Shown: piece after piece, positions 42,216 to 50,862 of the stretch
Layout: every line of letters begins with the position of its first letter
Position numbering within the stretch: the first letter of the stretch is position 1
Assembly (NCBI GenBank): GCA_944321525.1
Contig: CALULQ010000008.1
Coordinates: forward strand, 1-64,000
Reading direction: 5' to 3'
From: an uncultured Paraprevotella sp.
GTDB taxonomy: Bacteria > Bacteroidota > Bacteroidia > Bacteroidales > Bacteroidaceae
Length of the DNA: 64,000 nucleotides
Translations under genes and position numbers: made by a program
The notes under the pieces: model-generated
The model's input: the letters and a program-made list of their open reading frames with translations, nothing else
Database searches by the model: none
Told to the model about the DNA's origin: nothing

Positions 42216-44213
42216 ATGAAAAGACTGCTTTTTGGGAAACGGTTTCCCCTATCCGTATGTTATCTGTTGAGCGTCCATCTCACGGCTCTCTTGTTTTTCT
42301 TCTTCTTCCGCCTGGCGCTCTTCTGTTCCACGGGCTACCGCTTCCCGGACGAAATCGCCGGCGACTATGCCCTTCAGTCCATGGCTTTCCTGCGCGGGCT
42401 TTGGTTCGACAACGTCATCGCCTGCTACATCCTGATCCTTCCCTTGGCCGTGTTCTGGATTGCGGGTTGGTTCAACTACACCGCGCGCTGGCTCTACCGC
42501 TCGTCGGCCGTGTTCTTCACCCTGTTTTATGGTTTGTGCTTCATCATCAGCGCGGCCAACATCCCCTATTTCGACTACTTCTTCAAGCCCATCAACTCGT
42601 CCATTTTCAACTGGTTCGGCTATGCCGACACGACAGCGGCAATGGTCTTCGGCGAGTCGTCCTACTATTTCCCCATAGCCTTGGCCGTGGTTTCCATCGT
42701 GCTCTTCGCCTGGATTTCGCTCCGGCTCGCCCGCCTGTTCCATCGCCTCAGCAGCAACGCGCCGGGCGGACACCGCCCGACGGAGATTCTCTCCACCGTG
42801 GTCGTGGGCGCCTGCCTGGCCGGGCTTTGCGTCTTCGGCATCCGCGGACGGCGGGGCTACAATCCCATCAAGGTCAGCCAGGCTTACTACTGCAACGACC
42901 CGTTCCTCAACCAACTGGGTGTGAACCCCGTGTTCAACTTGATGACCAGTGCCATCGACGACAACCGGAAAGAGAACCGCACCCTGCACCTGATGGACAG
43001 CAACGAAGCTGTGGCCGCCGTGCAGAAATTGCTGGGGCGACGAGGCATCGACGGCATTTCGCCCATCGCACGCCGCGTGGAAGCGGACTCCGCCGCAACG
43101 GCGGGCCGGAAAAACGTGGTGGTCATCCTCATGGAATCCATGTCGGCCCACCTGATGAGGAGTTTCGGCCACAAGGGCGGACTGACGCCTTTCCTCGACA
43201 GCCTCTACCACCAGTCGCTCAGCTTCAACCACTTCTACTCATCGGGCATCCACACCAACCACGGCATGTACTCCGCCCTCTACTCTTTCCCGGCCATCAT
43301 GAAGCGCAACGCCATGAAGGGGTCCGTCATTCCCCGCTACTCCGGCCTGCCCACCGTGCTGAAAGAGAACGGCTACCACAACATATTCTTCATGACCCAT
43401 GAATCGCAATACGACAACATGAACGCCTTCTTCCGCACCAACGGGTTCGACGACATCTATTCTCAGGAGAACTACCCGAAAGACAAGGTGGTGAACGGCT
43501 TCGGGGTGCAGGACGACTTCCTCTTCCAATACGCCCTGCCAGTGCTGGACCGCCAGGCGCAGACGGGCGAACCGTTCTTCAGCGTGCTGCTCACCATCAG
43601 CAACCACCCGCCTTACATCATCCCGCCCTACTTCCACCCGCAGCAGAGCGAAAAGAAGGAAGAACAAATCGTGGAATATGCCGACTGGGCCATCAGGAAC
43701 TTCATGACCGAGGCCCTGAAGCGCCCGTGGGCCGACAACACGCTGTTCGTCCTGCTGGGCGACCATGGCAAGCTGGTGGGCACGCCCGAGTGCGAAAGCC
43801 CGCAGTCGTATAACCACATCCCGCTCATGATCTACGGGAAAGGCATCGAACCGCGCATCGAGGAGGGCTACGGAGGGCAAGTGGACCTGATGCCCACCCT
43901 GCTGGGACTGCTCGGCATCGGCTACACGCAGAACGGCTTCGGCGTGGACCTGCTGCGGGAGAAACGTCCCTGCATGTTCTTCACGGGCGACAACCTCATC
44001 GGCGTGCGCGACTCCTCGCGCCTTTACATCTACTTCCCCGACAGCCGTCAGGAACTTTGCTACCGCACCGACGGTTTCCGCATGGAGAAGGCGGCTGCCG
44101 ACTCCGCCTTCCTCAACCTGCGGCACTATGGCTTCTCGATGCTGCAATGCGCCGAGACGCTGGTACAACGCGGACAGACGCTGGACCATCAAGAAGAACA
44201 AAAGGCGCAATAA
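42216..44213 (+). CDS. LTA synthase-like sulfatase family membrane enzyme
   Basis: A 665-residue protein with about five N-terminal membrane helices (SVCYLLSVHLTALLFFFFFR onward) and a C-terminal alkaline-phosphatase/sulfatase domain. Visible catalytic marks are ILMESMSAHLMRSFG (metal Glu), GIHTNHGMYSALYSFP (Thr nucleophile region), HPPYIIPPYFHP and LLGDHGKLVG (metal Asp-His). The architecture matches LtaS/OpgB-like phosphoglycerol or phosphoethanolamine transferases, which modify envelope glycans or lipids. The exact donor and acceptor in Bacteroidota are unknown. A single gene, followed by a REP-like palindrome. Confidence 0.86.
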   Translation: MKRLLFGKRFPLSVCYLLSVHLTALLFFFFFRLALFCSTGYRFPDEIAGDYALQSMAFLRGLWFDNVIACYILILPLAVFWIAGWFNYTARWLYRSSAVFFTLFYGLCFIISAANIPYFDYFFKPINSSIFNWFGYADTTAAMVFGESSYYFPIALAVVSIVLFAWISLRLARLFHRLSSNAPGGHRPTEILSTVVVGACLAGLCVFGIRGRRGYNPIKVSQAYYCNDPFLNQLGVNPVFNLMTSAIDDNRKENRTLHLMDSNEAVAAVQKLLGRRGIDGISPIARRVEADSAATAGRKNVVVILMESMSAHLMRSFGHKGGLTPFLDSLYHQSLSFNHFYSSGIHTNHGMYSALYSFPAIMKRNAMKGSVIPRYSGLPTVLKENGYHNIFFMTHESQYDNMNAFFRTNGFDDIYSQENYPKDKVVNGFGVQDDFLFQYALPVLDRQAQTGEPFFSVLLTISNHPPYIIPPYFHPQQSEKKEEQIVEYADWAIRNFMTEALKRPWADNTLFVLLGDHGKLVGTPECESPQSYNHIPLMIYGKGIEPRIEEGYGGQVDLMPTLLGLLGIGYTQNGFGVDLLREKRPCMFFTGDNLIGVRDSSRLYIYFPDSRQELCYRTDGFRMEKAAADSAFLNLRHYGFSMLQCAETLVQRGQTLDHQEEQKAQ

Positions 44214-44241
44214 GCCGCGACGCCATGCGGAGACCGTCAGC

Positions 44242-44281
44242 GTACTCTGCGGCAAGTACTCGAGTACTCTCCGCAGAGTAC
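44242..44281. repeat. REP-like palindrome, copy 3
   Basis: A 40-base palindrome with arms GTACTCTGCGG and CCGCAGAGTAC around AGTACTCGAGTACT, 29 bases after the sulfatase stop codon. It is followed by a second C/G-rich hairpin region (GCAAGGCGTTGCC). Confidence 0.85.
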
Positions 44282-44420
44282 AACCCGCGACTGCGCAAGG
44301 CGTTGCCCCGCCTTCCGCAACGGGAAGGCCGAAGACGAAGGAATGCCACCCTGCAAGGGAATATCAGCCCACCCTTCTTGCACCATCCCGGCACACGGGA
44401 TAAAGAATCTTTCACGATGA

Positions 44421-44452
44421 TTTGGAAAGGCCCGTTTTTTTCGCTAACTTTG
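44421..44452 (+). promoter_or_regulatory. Promoter of the ExoX-C-like gene
   Basis: TTTG (44421-44424), 20 bases, TAACTTTG (44445-44452): an exact consensus spacing. An AAAGGAG sequence follows at 44474-44480. Confidence 0.75.
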
Positions 44453-44536
44453 TATACGGACCTATCGCCGTAGAAAGGAGACACCAAGACCTGCGTACAA
44501 TTCTACGAACAAATTCCCGACGCGGAACGGACACGG

Positions 44537-45307
44537 GTGGCCCAAGCCATGGAAGCGTTCAATGCCACCCGCAAGGCCGGACAGGGCTCCTATGCCATCA
44601 GCATCGCCACGCCTTTCCGGCGGTATTACTCCCTCTGGCGCATCTTTGCAGACGGCCGCGCCCCTCTCTTTATCCGCACATTGGCGGACACTTTTGCCAT
44701 GGCGGCAGGCAAGGCCATGGACTTGCTGAAACACTGCAAGGTGCCGCTGGAATGGAAAGACAACGACTACTTCACCCCTTATTATGAACAGACTTACGAC
44801 ACGCTGAGTTTCGGGAAATACCGCGGCAAGCGCATCGCGGAGGTGTACTATATCGACCCCAACTACGTGTTGTGGCTAGCCAACAAGTTTGAGCCGGAAA
44901 AGAAGAAACTGCTGAAACTGAAGGACACGGCACAGCGCTTTGCCGCCATCCATGCCGAACTCACCCCGCCGAAGCGGGCCGCATACCGCTCGGCCAGCCG
45001 CTTCGTGGGCGAAAAAGGAGACCGGCTGAAAGGATTGCGCCTGAAAGTGCTCTACGTGAAGCAGCAAGTAGACACCTACAAACCGGATTTCTACATCGAC
45101 CAGCGCATCCTGGCTGCCGACGCTGAAGGCAACCGCTTCACGTTCACGGAAAAGGCGGCCGGACGAAGCCAAACGCCCAAAGCGCTGAGCTGCTTCAGCC
45201 GCGCCTTCGCGCCCGGCATGGAAGTCACGATCTCCGCCCGCGTGATGGGGCACTACGAAAGCCACGGCGTGAAATACACGCGGCTGGGCTACGTGAAATA
45301 CGCATGA
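44537..45307 (+). CDS. ExoX-C-domain-like protein, start codon uncertain
   Basis: A 256-residue protein if started at the GTG at 44537. The middle carries a short domain like the C-terminal part of exonuclease X (LSFGKYRGKRIAEVYYIDP, then NYVLWLANKFEP). The C-terminal half is a beta-rich domain (LKVLYVKQQVDTYKPDFYID). The coding frame is open further upstream and reads plausibly (TCVQFYEQIPDAERTRVAQA) to an AAAGGAG at 44474-44480, about 23 bases after the predicted transcription start, but it holds no ATG. Either a rare start is used or the first codon has been mutated. An ATG at 44549 is the conservative choice. The function is unknown and nuclease activity is not shown. Confidence 0.6.
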   Translation: MAQAMEAFNATRKAGQGSYAISIATPFRRYYSLWRIFADGRAPLFIRTLADTFAMAAGKAMDLLKHCKVPLEWKDNDYFTPYYEQTYDTLSFGKYRGKRIAEVYYIDPNYVLWLANKFEPEKKKLLKLKDTAQRFAAIHAELTPPKRAAYRSASRFVGEKGDRLKGLRLKVLYVKQQVDTYKPDFYIDQRILAADAEGNRFTFTEKAAGRSQTPKALSCFSRAFAPGMEVTISARVMGHYESHGVKYTRLGYVKYA

Positions 45308-45311
45308 ACGG

Positions 45312-46136
45312 TCATTCCAGGACCGTCACCTTGCGCACGACCACTTCCTGCAGGGGGCGCTCCTTCGACGTGCGCACGTTGGCAATGGCCTCGGCCACAT
45401 GGATGCCTTTCACCACCTCGCCGAAGACGGTGTACTCCCCGTCCAAGTGGGGCGCGCCGCCCCGGGTGGCATACACCTGCTTCTGCGTCTCGTTGAAGGG
45501 CATTGGCGGATGGGCCGCCACCTCGTTTTCGGCCTCGCGCAGCAGGGAGTCTTTCAGCGCCTGCAGTTTCTCGGCCTCGCCGTTGCGGCGCATCATGTAC
45601 ATCTCTTTCATGTGCTTGCGGGCCAGTTTCTCCCCCACGGCGTCCACGCGGCTTTGATAGATGGCCGAATAAAGCTCCATGAGCGCTCCCGCCGTGTAGG
45701 TTTTCCCCGTCACGATATAGAACTGCGTGCCGCTCGATTCCTTGTCCGGATTCACGTCGTCGCCCATGCGCGCGGCGGCCAGAGCCCCTTGCTTGTGGAA
45801 ATGGGCCGGATAGCGGATTTCGGCCGGCAGGGTGTAGTTATAGGCGGCCGTGTCCACCGTCAACGGGGCTCCCGCAGCCTTCAGGCGCGGGTCTCCGGTC
45901 TGCACCATGAAACCGCGCACCACGCGGTGGAACAAGATATTGTCATACACGCCAGCCTTGGCCAGCTTGATGAAATTGTCACGATGTTTGGGCGTGTCGT
46001 TGTAGAGTTTCACCCTGATGTCGCCCATGGAGGTTTCGATGAGCACTTCCGTTTCTTCCATAGCTTTATTCTTTTGCGTGCCGCAGGCGCACAAGGCCAG
46101 ACAAGACACGATAAACGCGATTTTCCGAATTTTCAT
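45312..46136 (-). CDS. Peptidyl-prolyl isomerase, cyclophilin type, lipoprotein
   Basis: A 274-residue protein with a lipoprotein signal (FIVSCLALCACGTQ) and a cyclophilin domain: VLIETSMGDIRVKLYNDTP, the catalytic-site segment FHRVVRGFMVQTGDP, SSGTQFYIVTGK and GEYTVFGEVVKGIHVAEAI. A helical insert of about 60 residues (AIYQSRVDAVGEKLARKHMK) lies before the last part, as in several Bacteroidota periplasmic cyclophilins. It speeds proline isomerisation during envelope protein folding. A TATTTTTG -7 element lies at 46173-46166. It is convergent with the ExoX-C-like gene, with only 4 bases between the stop codons. Confidence 0.9.
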   Translation of the reverse strand: MKIRKIAFIVSCLALCACGTQKNKAMEETEVLIETSMGDIRVKLYNDTPKHRDNFIKLAKAGVYDNILFHRVVRGFMVQTGDPRLKAAGAPLTVDTAAYNYTLPAEIRYPAHFHKQGALAAARMGDDVNPDKESSGTQFYIVTGKTYTAGALMELYSAIYQSRVDAVGEKLARKHMKEMYMMRRNGEAEKLQALKDSLLREAENEVAAHPPMPFNETQKQVYATRGGAPHLDGEYTVFGEVVKGIHVAEAIANVRTSKERPLQEVVVRKVTVLE

Positions 46137-46266
46137 ATCGACGAGCCGATTGGTTTATTCGTCTGCAAAAATACGGATTTCGGAGGGTTTTCCGCTTATT
46201 TTCCGAAGAAAAAACGCAGAATCTCAAAAAAAAGCCGTTCCTTTGCAAGCTACTACGACTGAAATT

Positions 46267-49200
46267 ATGAAAAAAAGAATAGCCAAATGGGCAACCGGCA
46301 TACTACTCACCCCCGTCATTTTGTTCTTCATCGCGGCCGCGCTGCTCTACGTGCCTCCCGTGCAGGACTTTGCCGTGGGCAAAGCCACGGTCATCCTGTC
46401 CGAGTCTACGGGCATGGACGTGAGCGTGAAACGGCTGCGGCTGACGTTCCTTTTCGACCTCGACTTGCAGGAAGTGCGGGTCGACGACGGGGAAGGACAG
46501 AACCTGCTCGACGTGGAGCACCTGAACGTGGACCTGAATTTCTCGTCGCTGCTCCGCGGACGCATCGACGTGGAAGGCATCGAGCTGACACGGGCGGCGG
46601 TGGACACCAAGGCCCTGATTCCCGGAGTGGCCATCAAAGGCAGCATCGGCAGTTTCTTCGTTGACTCACACGGCATCGAACTGCCGCAGGAAACGGTGAC
46701 GGTGAACACGGCTTCGCTACAGGACGCCGACGTGGACATCGCCCTGAACGATTCCGCCACGGAAGACACGTCGGCCAGCGCGCCGGTGAACTGGAAAATC
46801 GCCATCGGCAACGTGGAACTGGCACGCACGCGGCTCCGCCTGAGCATGCCCGGCGACAGCATGCGCGTCGCGGCCGGCATCGGGGCCGCCACCCTGAAAG
46901 ACGGGCTGGTGGACTTGGGGCACGCGCTCTACACGGCCGGGACCTTCGACCTGAAAGCCGACTCGGCCACATACGACCTCCCGTTCGAAGAAACCGCAGA
47001 AGGGCTGGACGTGAACCACATCGCCTTGAAGGACGTGATGCTGGGGCTCGACTCCGTGCGCTTCGACGGAAACGCCATGGGGCTATCGCTGCTGCTCCGC
47101 GAAACCCGGATGAAAGAAAAAAGCGGGCTTGAAATCCAATCGCTGACAGGACATTTCCGCATGGATTCCACCTCGCTCCACCTCCCCGGCCTGGTGCTCC
47201 GCACACCTGATTCCTACGTCAGGGCACAGGCCGACATGGACTTCGCCGCCATGGCCGAGCAGCCGCAAGGCCGGATGTCGGCCCGCCTCATGGGCGAAAT
47301 CGGCAAGCAAGACCTGCTACTGCTGGCCGGCGGGCTTCCCCCCGCCTTTGTCCGCGCCTATCCCAACAAGCCCGTCATCCTGCGGCTGTCTGCCGACGGC
47401 AACATGGACGAACTGCGGCTGACCACGGCCGAGGTGCGGCTGCCGGGAGCTTTTGAGCTCAGGGCCGACGGGCAAATGCGACAGCTCACCGACTCCCTGC
47501 GCATGTCGGGCGACATCGACCTCGAACTGCGCACCCACGACCTGAACTTCGTCAAGGCCTTGGCCGGCAGCGGGGCAATGGAGGGCATCGCCCTTCCATC
47601 GATGCGACTGGACGGCAAAGTGGGCCTGCGCGGACAAGAATACACCGCCGACCTCAGGCTGCGCGAAAGCCAAGGCACGGTGCGGCTGAAAGCCGGACTC
47701 GACGCCGCACGCATGGCCTACCAGGCCCGACTGGACGTGCGCAACCTGCATCCGCAGCATTTCCTGCCCAAAGACTCGCTATACAACCTGAACCTCACGG
47801 CCGAGGCGCAAGGCCGGGGCACGGACTTCTTCAGCCGCCACACCCGACTGCAGGCCGGCATCACGCTGGACAGTTTGCAATATAAGGAAATGTCGCTCAG
47901 CGGCATCGGACTATCCGCCACGGTGAGGGACGGAAAGGGAACGGCCACCATTGACAGCGACAACCCGCTGCTGGACATGACCACCACGCTGGAGGCACTG
48001 CTCCACCGCCGACGGATGGAACTGGCCCTCGACGTGGACTTGCGCAGCATAGACCTGCACACGCTGCAACTGACACAGAACCCGTTCAAGGCCGGACTGA
48101 ACCTGCACGTGGACGGCACCACGAACCTGAAAAACGCCCACTCCGTCCATGGTACGGTGAGCGGCATATCCCTTATGGTGCAAGACACGGTGTTCCACCC
48201 CAAGAGCTTGGCCCTAAACGTGTTGGCTACGCCCGACACCACCTTTGCCGACATCGCCGCCGGAGACTTCCGCCTCTATCTGGACGGGCAGGACGGATAT
48301 GAAACGCTGCTGGAAAAAGGACAAGAGTTCATGGCCGTGGCCGAAGAGCAATGGCAACGCCGCCACCTGGACCAGGACACGCTCAAACTGTTCCTGCCCC
48401 GCCTCACCTTGGATTTCGCCTCGGGAAAAGACAACCCCGTGGCCAACTATCTGGCCACACAGGGGTACTCGGTGCAGGAAATGAGGGTGAAGTTGCAAGC
48501 CGACCCGGACCGCGGGCTGAACGGCGGAGGATACGTCTACGGACTGAACGCCGGGGGCATCCTTATTGACACCATACAGACCCACATCTTCCAAGACTCC
48601 ACCGGCGTGAAGGTGGACGGATGGGTCAGGAACGGGGACGGCAACAGACAATTCGTATTCGACTCCAAACTGAATGCCTACCTGCATTCCCAGGGAGCGG
48701 GTGTCAACCTGGTCTATCTGGACGACAAGGGACAGAAAGGCGTGGACGTGGGGCTGAGGGCCGACGTGACCGACAAGGGCATCAACATTGTCTTCTCCAA
48801 CATCCACCCCATCATCGCCTACCGGCGGTTTGACATCAACGAAGACAACTTCATCTTCCTGGGCAACGACCGGCGGGTGGAAGCCGACGTGGACATGCTG
48901 GCCGACGACGGCACGAGCGCCAAGGTGTTCTCCACCCCCAACGAAGAGGCCCTGCAGGATGTTTCCGTCAACCTGCACCGGCTGAACCTGGGCGAACTGA
49001 CTTCCGTCATTCCATACGCCCCACACATCACAGGTTTCCTGCAGACCGACGCCCACTTGGTGCAAACGGCAGAAAACCTGTCCGTCGTGGCCGACCTCAC
49101 CGTAGAAGACATGGCCTACGAGGGCGTGGATTTGGGCAACATCGGCATCGGAGCCGTCTACCTTCCCAACGATGACGGAACGCACTTCGTGGACGCGCGC

Positions 49201-50862
49201 CTGTCGCACGACGACACGGAAGTGATGACCCTCTCCGGAGCCTACAGGACGCTGGAGGAGGGAGAAGGGAACATCCACGCCGACCTGACGCTGACCGACT
49301 TCCCGCTGACGCTGGCCAACGGCTTCATCCCCGACCACCTGGCAACCTTGGAGGGCATGGCCGACGGCAACCTGGCCGTGGACGGCCCCACCAGCCAACC
49401 GGACATGGAAGGGTGGCTGGCCACGAAGGGACTGCGCATACTATCATCGGAATACAGTCTGGACCTGCGGCTGGAAGACGACTCCATCAAGGTGAAGGAA
49501 AGCAGTCTGAACCTGGACCGCCTGAACGTGTACTCCACGGGCCGCAACCCGCTCGTGTTCGACGGGACGGTGGACTTCTCAGACTTCGCAAACATCCGGC
49601 TCGACCTGCAAGCCAACGCGTCCAACTTCGAACTCATCAACGCCAAGCGCACACAACAAGCCTCGGCCTACGGACGGGTGAACGTGGACATGGCCGCCCG
49701 CGTGCAAGGCAATCTGGAATTCATCAACGTCACAGGACGGCTGGGACTCTTGGGCAGCACCGACGTGACCTATGTGCTGAAGGATTCCCCACTGTCGTCG
49801 GAAGACCGGCTGAGCGGCCTGGTGACCTTCGTGGACTTCAGCGACACCACGGCCGTGGCCAAGGAAAACCGGCCGCAACCGATGAACATGAACGTGATGA
49901 TGCAGGTCAGCATCGACCAAGGCACGCAGGTGCACTGCCTGCTGAGCGCAGACCGCTCGAAATATGTGGACCTGGAAGGCGGGGGCGACCTCACCATGAA
50001 CTACACGCCACAAGGGGAACTCACCCTGACAGGACGCTACACCGTGCTGAACGGCGAAATGAAATACTCGCTGCCCGTCATCCCGCTGAAGACTTTCACC
50101 ATCACTTCGGGCAGCTACGTGGACTTCAATGGCCCCATACTGAACCCGACGCTGAACATCTCCGCCACGGAACGCGTGCGCGCCACCGTGACAGAAAACG
50201 ACGTGCCACGCACGGTCTCGTTCGACGTGGGACTGTCCATCACACGCACGCTGGCCGACATGGGACTTGAATTCACCATCTCGGCCCCCGAAGACATGAC
50301 CGTGCAGAACCAGCTCGCCGCCATGTCGACAGAAGAACGCGGGAAAATGGCCGTCACCATGCTGGCCACCGGCATGTATCTGGCGGGCGGCAGCGAAGGC
50401 AGCGGCTTCTCCACGACCAACGCCCTGAACGCCCTGTTGCAGAGCGAAATCAACAACATTGCGGGCAAAGCCCTCGAAACCATAGACCTGAGCTTGGGCG
50501 TGGACCAGGAAACCACGGCCGAGGGAACGTCGCGCACGGACTACTCTTTCCGCTTTGCCAAGCGCTTTTGGGGCAACCGCGTGAGCGTCATCGTGGGCGG
50601 CAAAGTGTCAACGGGCGAGAACGTGGAGAACACGGGGCAGTCGCTCATCGACAACATCTCGCTGGAATACCGCCTGGACAAGAGCGCCACGCGCTACATC
50701 ACCCTGTTCTACGACAAAAGCTACGAATCGCTGCTGGAAGGCGAAATCACCGAAATGGGAGCTGGCCTCGTGCTACGGCGTAAAATGACCCGCTTGGGCG
50801 AGCTCTTCATCTTCAAGAACAGGAAGAAAGAAGAACCGCAGCCTCAAAAAACAGAGAAATGA
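46267..50862 (+). CDS. tamB: Translocation and assembly module protein TamB
   Basis: A 1,531-residue protein with one N-terminal membrane helix (WATGILLTPVILFFIAAALL), an AsmA-like start (FAVGKATVILSESTGMDVSV) and a very long beta-helical body of repeated strands. The C-terminal DUF490/TamB domain is visible (FTITSGSYVDFNGPILNPTL, then QNQLAAMSTEERGKMAV, LLQSEINNIAGKALETIDLS and VIVGGKVSTGE). TamB spans the periplasm and is thought to move lipids or assemble outer-membrane proteins with its partner TamA/TamL. The ATG at 46267 is used; the longer upstream frame runs into the divergent isomerase gene. It overlaps tamL by 4 bases. Confidence 0.94.
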   Translation: MKKRIAKWATGILLTPVILFFIAAALLYVPPVQDFAVGKATVILSESTGMDVSVKRLRLTFLFDLDLQEVRVDDGEGQNLLDVEHLNVDLNFSSLLRGRIDVEGIELTRAAVDTKALIPGVAIKGSIGSFFVDSHGIELPQETVTVNTASLQDADVDIALNDSATEDTSASAPVNWKIAIGNVELARTRLRLSMPGDSMRVAAGIGAATLKDGLVDLGHALYTAGTFDLKADSATYDLPFEETAEGLDVNHIALKDVMLGLDSVRFDGNAMGLSLLLRETRMKEKSGLEIQSLTGHFRMDSTSLHLPGLVLRTPDSYVRAQADMDFAAMAEQPQGRMSARLMGEIGKQDLLLLAGGLPPAFVRAYPNKPVILRLSADGNMDELRLTTAEVRLPGAFELRADGQMRQLTDSLRMSGDIDLELRTHDLNFVKALAGSGAMEGIALPSMRLDGKVGLRGQEYTADLRLRESQGTVRLKAGLDAARMAYQARLDVRNLHPQHFLPKDSLYNLNLTAEAQGRGTDFFSRHTRLQAGITLDSLQYKEMSLSGIGLSATVRDGKGTATIDSDNPLLDMTTTLEALLHRRRMELALDVDLRSIDLHTLQLTQNPFKAGLNLHVDGTTNLKNAHSVHGTVSGISLMVQDTVFHPKSLALNVLATPDTTFADIAAGDFRLYLDGQDGYETLLEKGQEFMAVAEEQWQRRHLDQDTLKLFLPRLTLDFASGKDNPVANYLATQGYSVQEMRVKLQADPDRGLNGGGYVYGLNAGGILIDTIQTHIFQDSTGVKVDGWVRNGDGNRQFVFDSKLNAYLHSQGAGVNLVYLDDKGQKGVDVGLRADVTDKGINIVFSNIHPIIAYRRFDINEDNFIFLGNDRRVEADVDMLADDGTSAKVFSTPNEEALQDVSVNLHRLNLGELTSVIPYAPHITGFLQTDAHLVQTAENLSVVADLTVEDMAYEGVDLGNIGIGAVYLPNDDGTHFVDARLSHDDTEVMTLSGAYRTLEEGEGNIHADLTLTDFPLTLANGFIPDHLATLEGMADGNLAVDGPTSQPDMEGWLATKGLRILSSEYSLDLRLEDDSIKVKESSLNLDRLNVYSTGRNPLVFDGTVDFSDFANIRLDLQANASNFELINAKRTQQASAYGRVNVDMAARVQGNLEFINVTGRLGLLGSTDVTYVLKDSPLSSEDRLSGLVTFVDFSDTTAVAKENRPQPMNMNVMMQVSIDQGTQVHCLLSADRSKYVDLEGGGDLTMNYTPQGELTLTGRYTVLNGEMKYSLPVIPLKTFTITSGSYVDFNGPILNPTLNISATERVRATVTENDVPRTVSFDVGLSITRTLADMGLEFTISAPEDMTVQNQLAAMSTEERGKMAVTMLATGMYLAGGSEGSGFSTTNALNALLQSEINNIAGKALETIDLSLGVDQETTAEGTSRTDYSFRFAKRFWGNRVSVIVGGKVSTGENVENTGQSLIDNISLEYRLDKSATRYITLFYDKSYESLLEGEITEMGAGLVLRRKMTRLGELFIFKNRKKEEPQPQKTEK

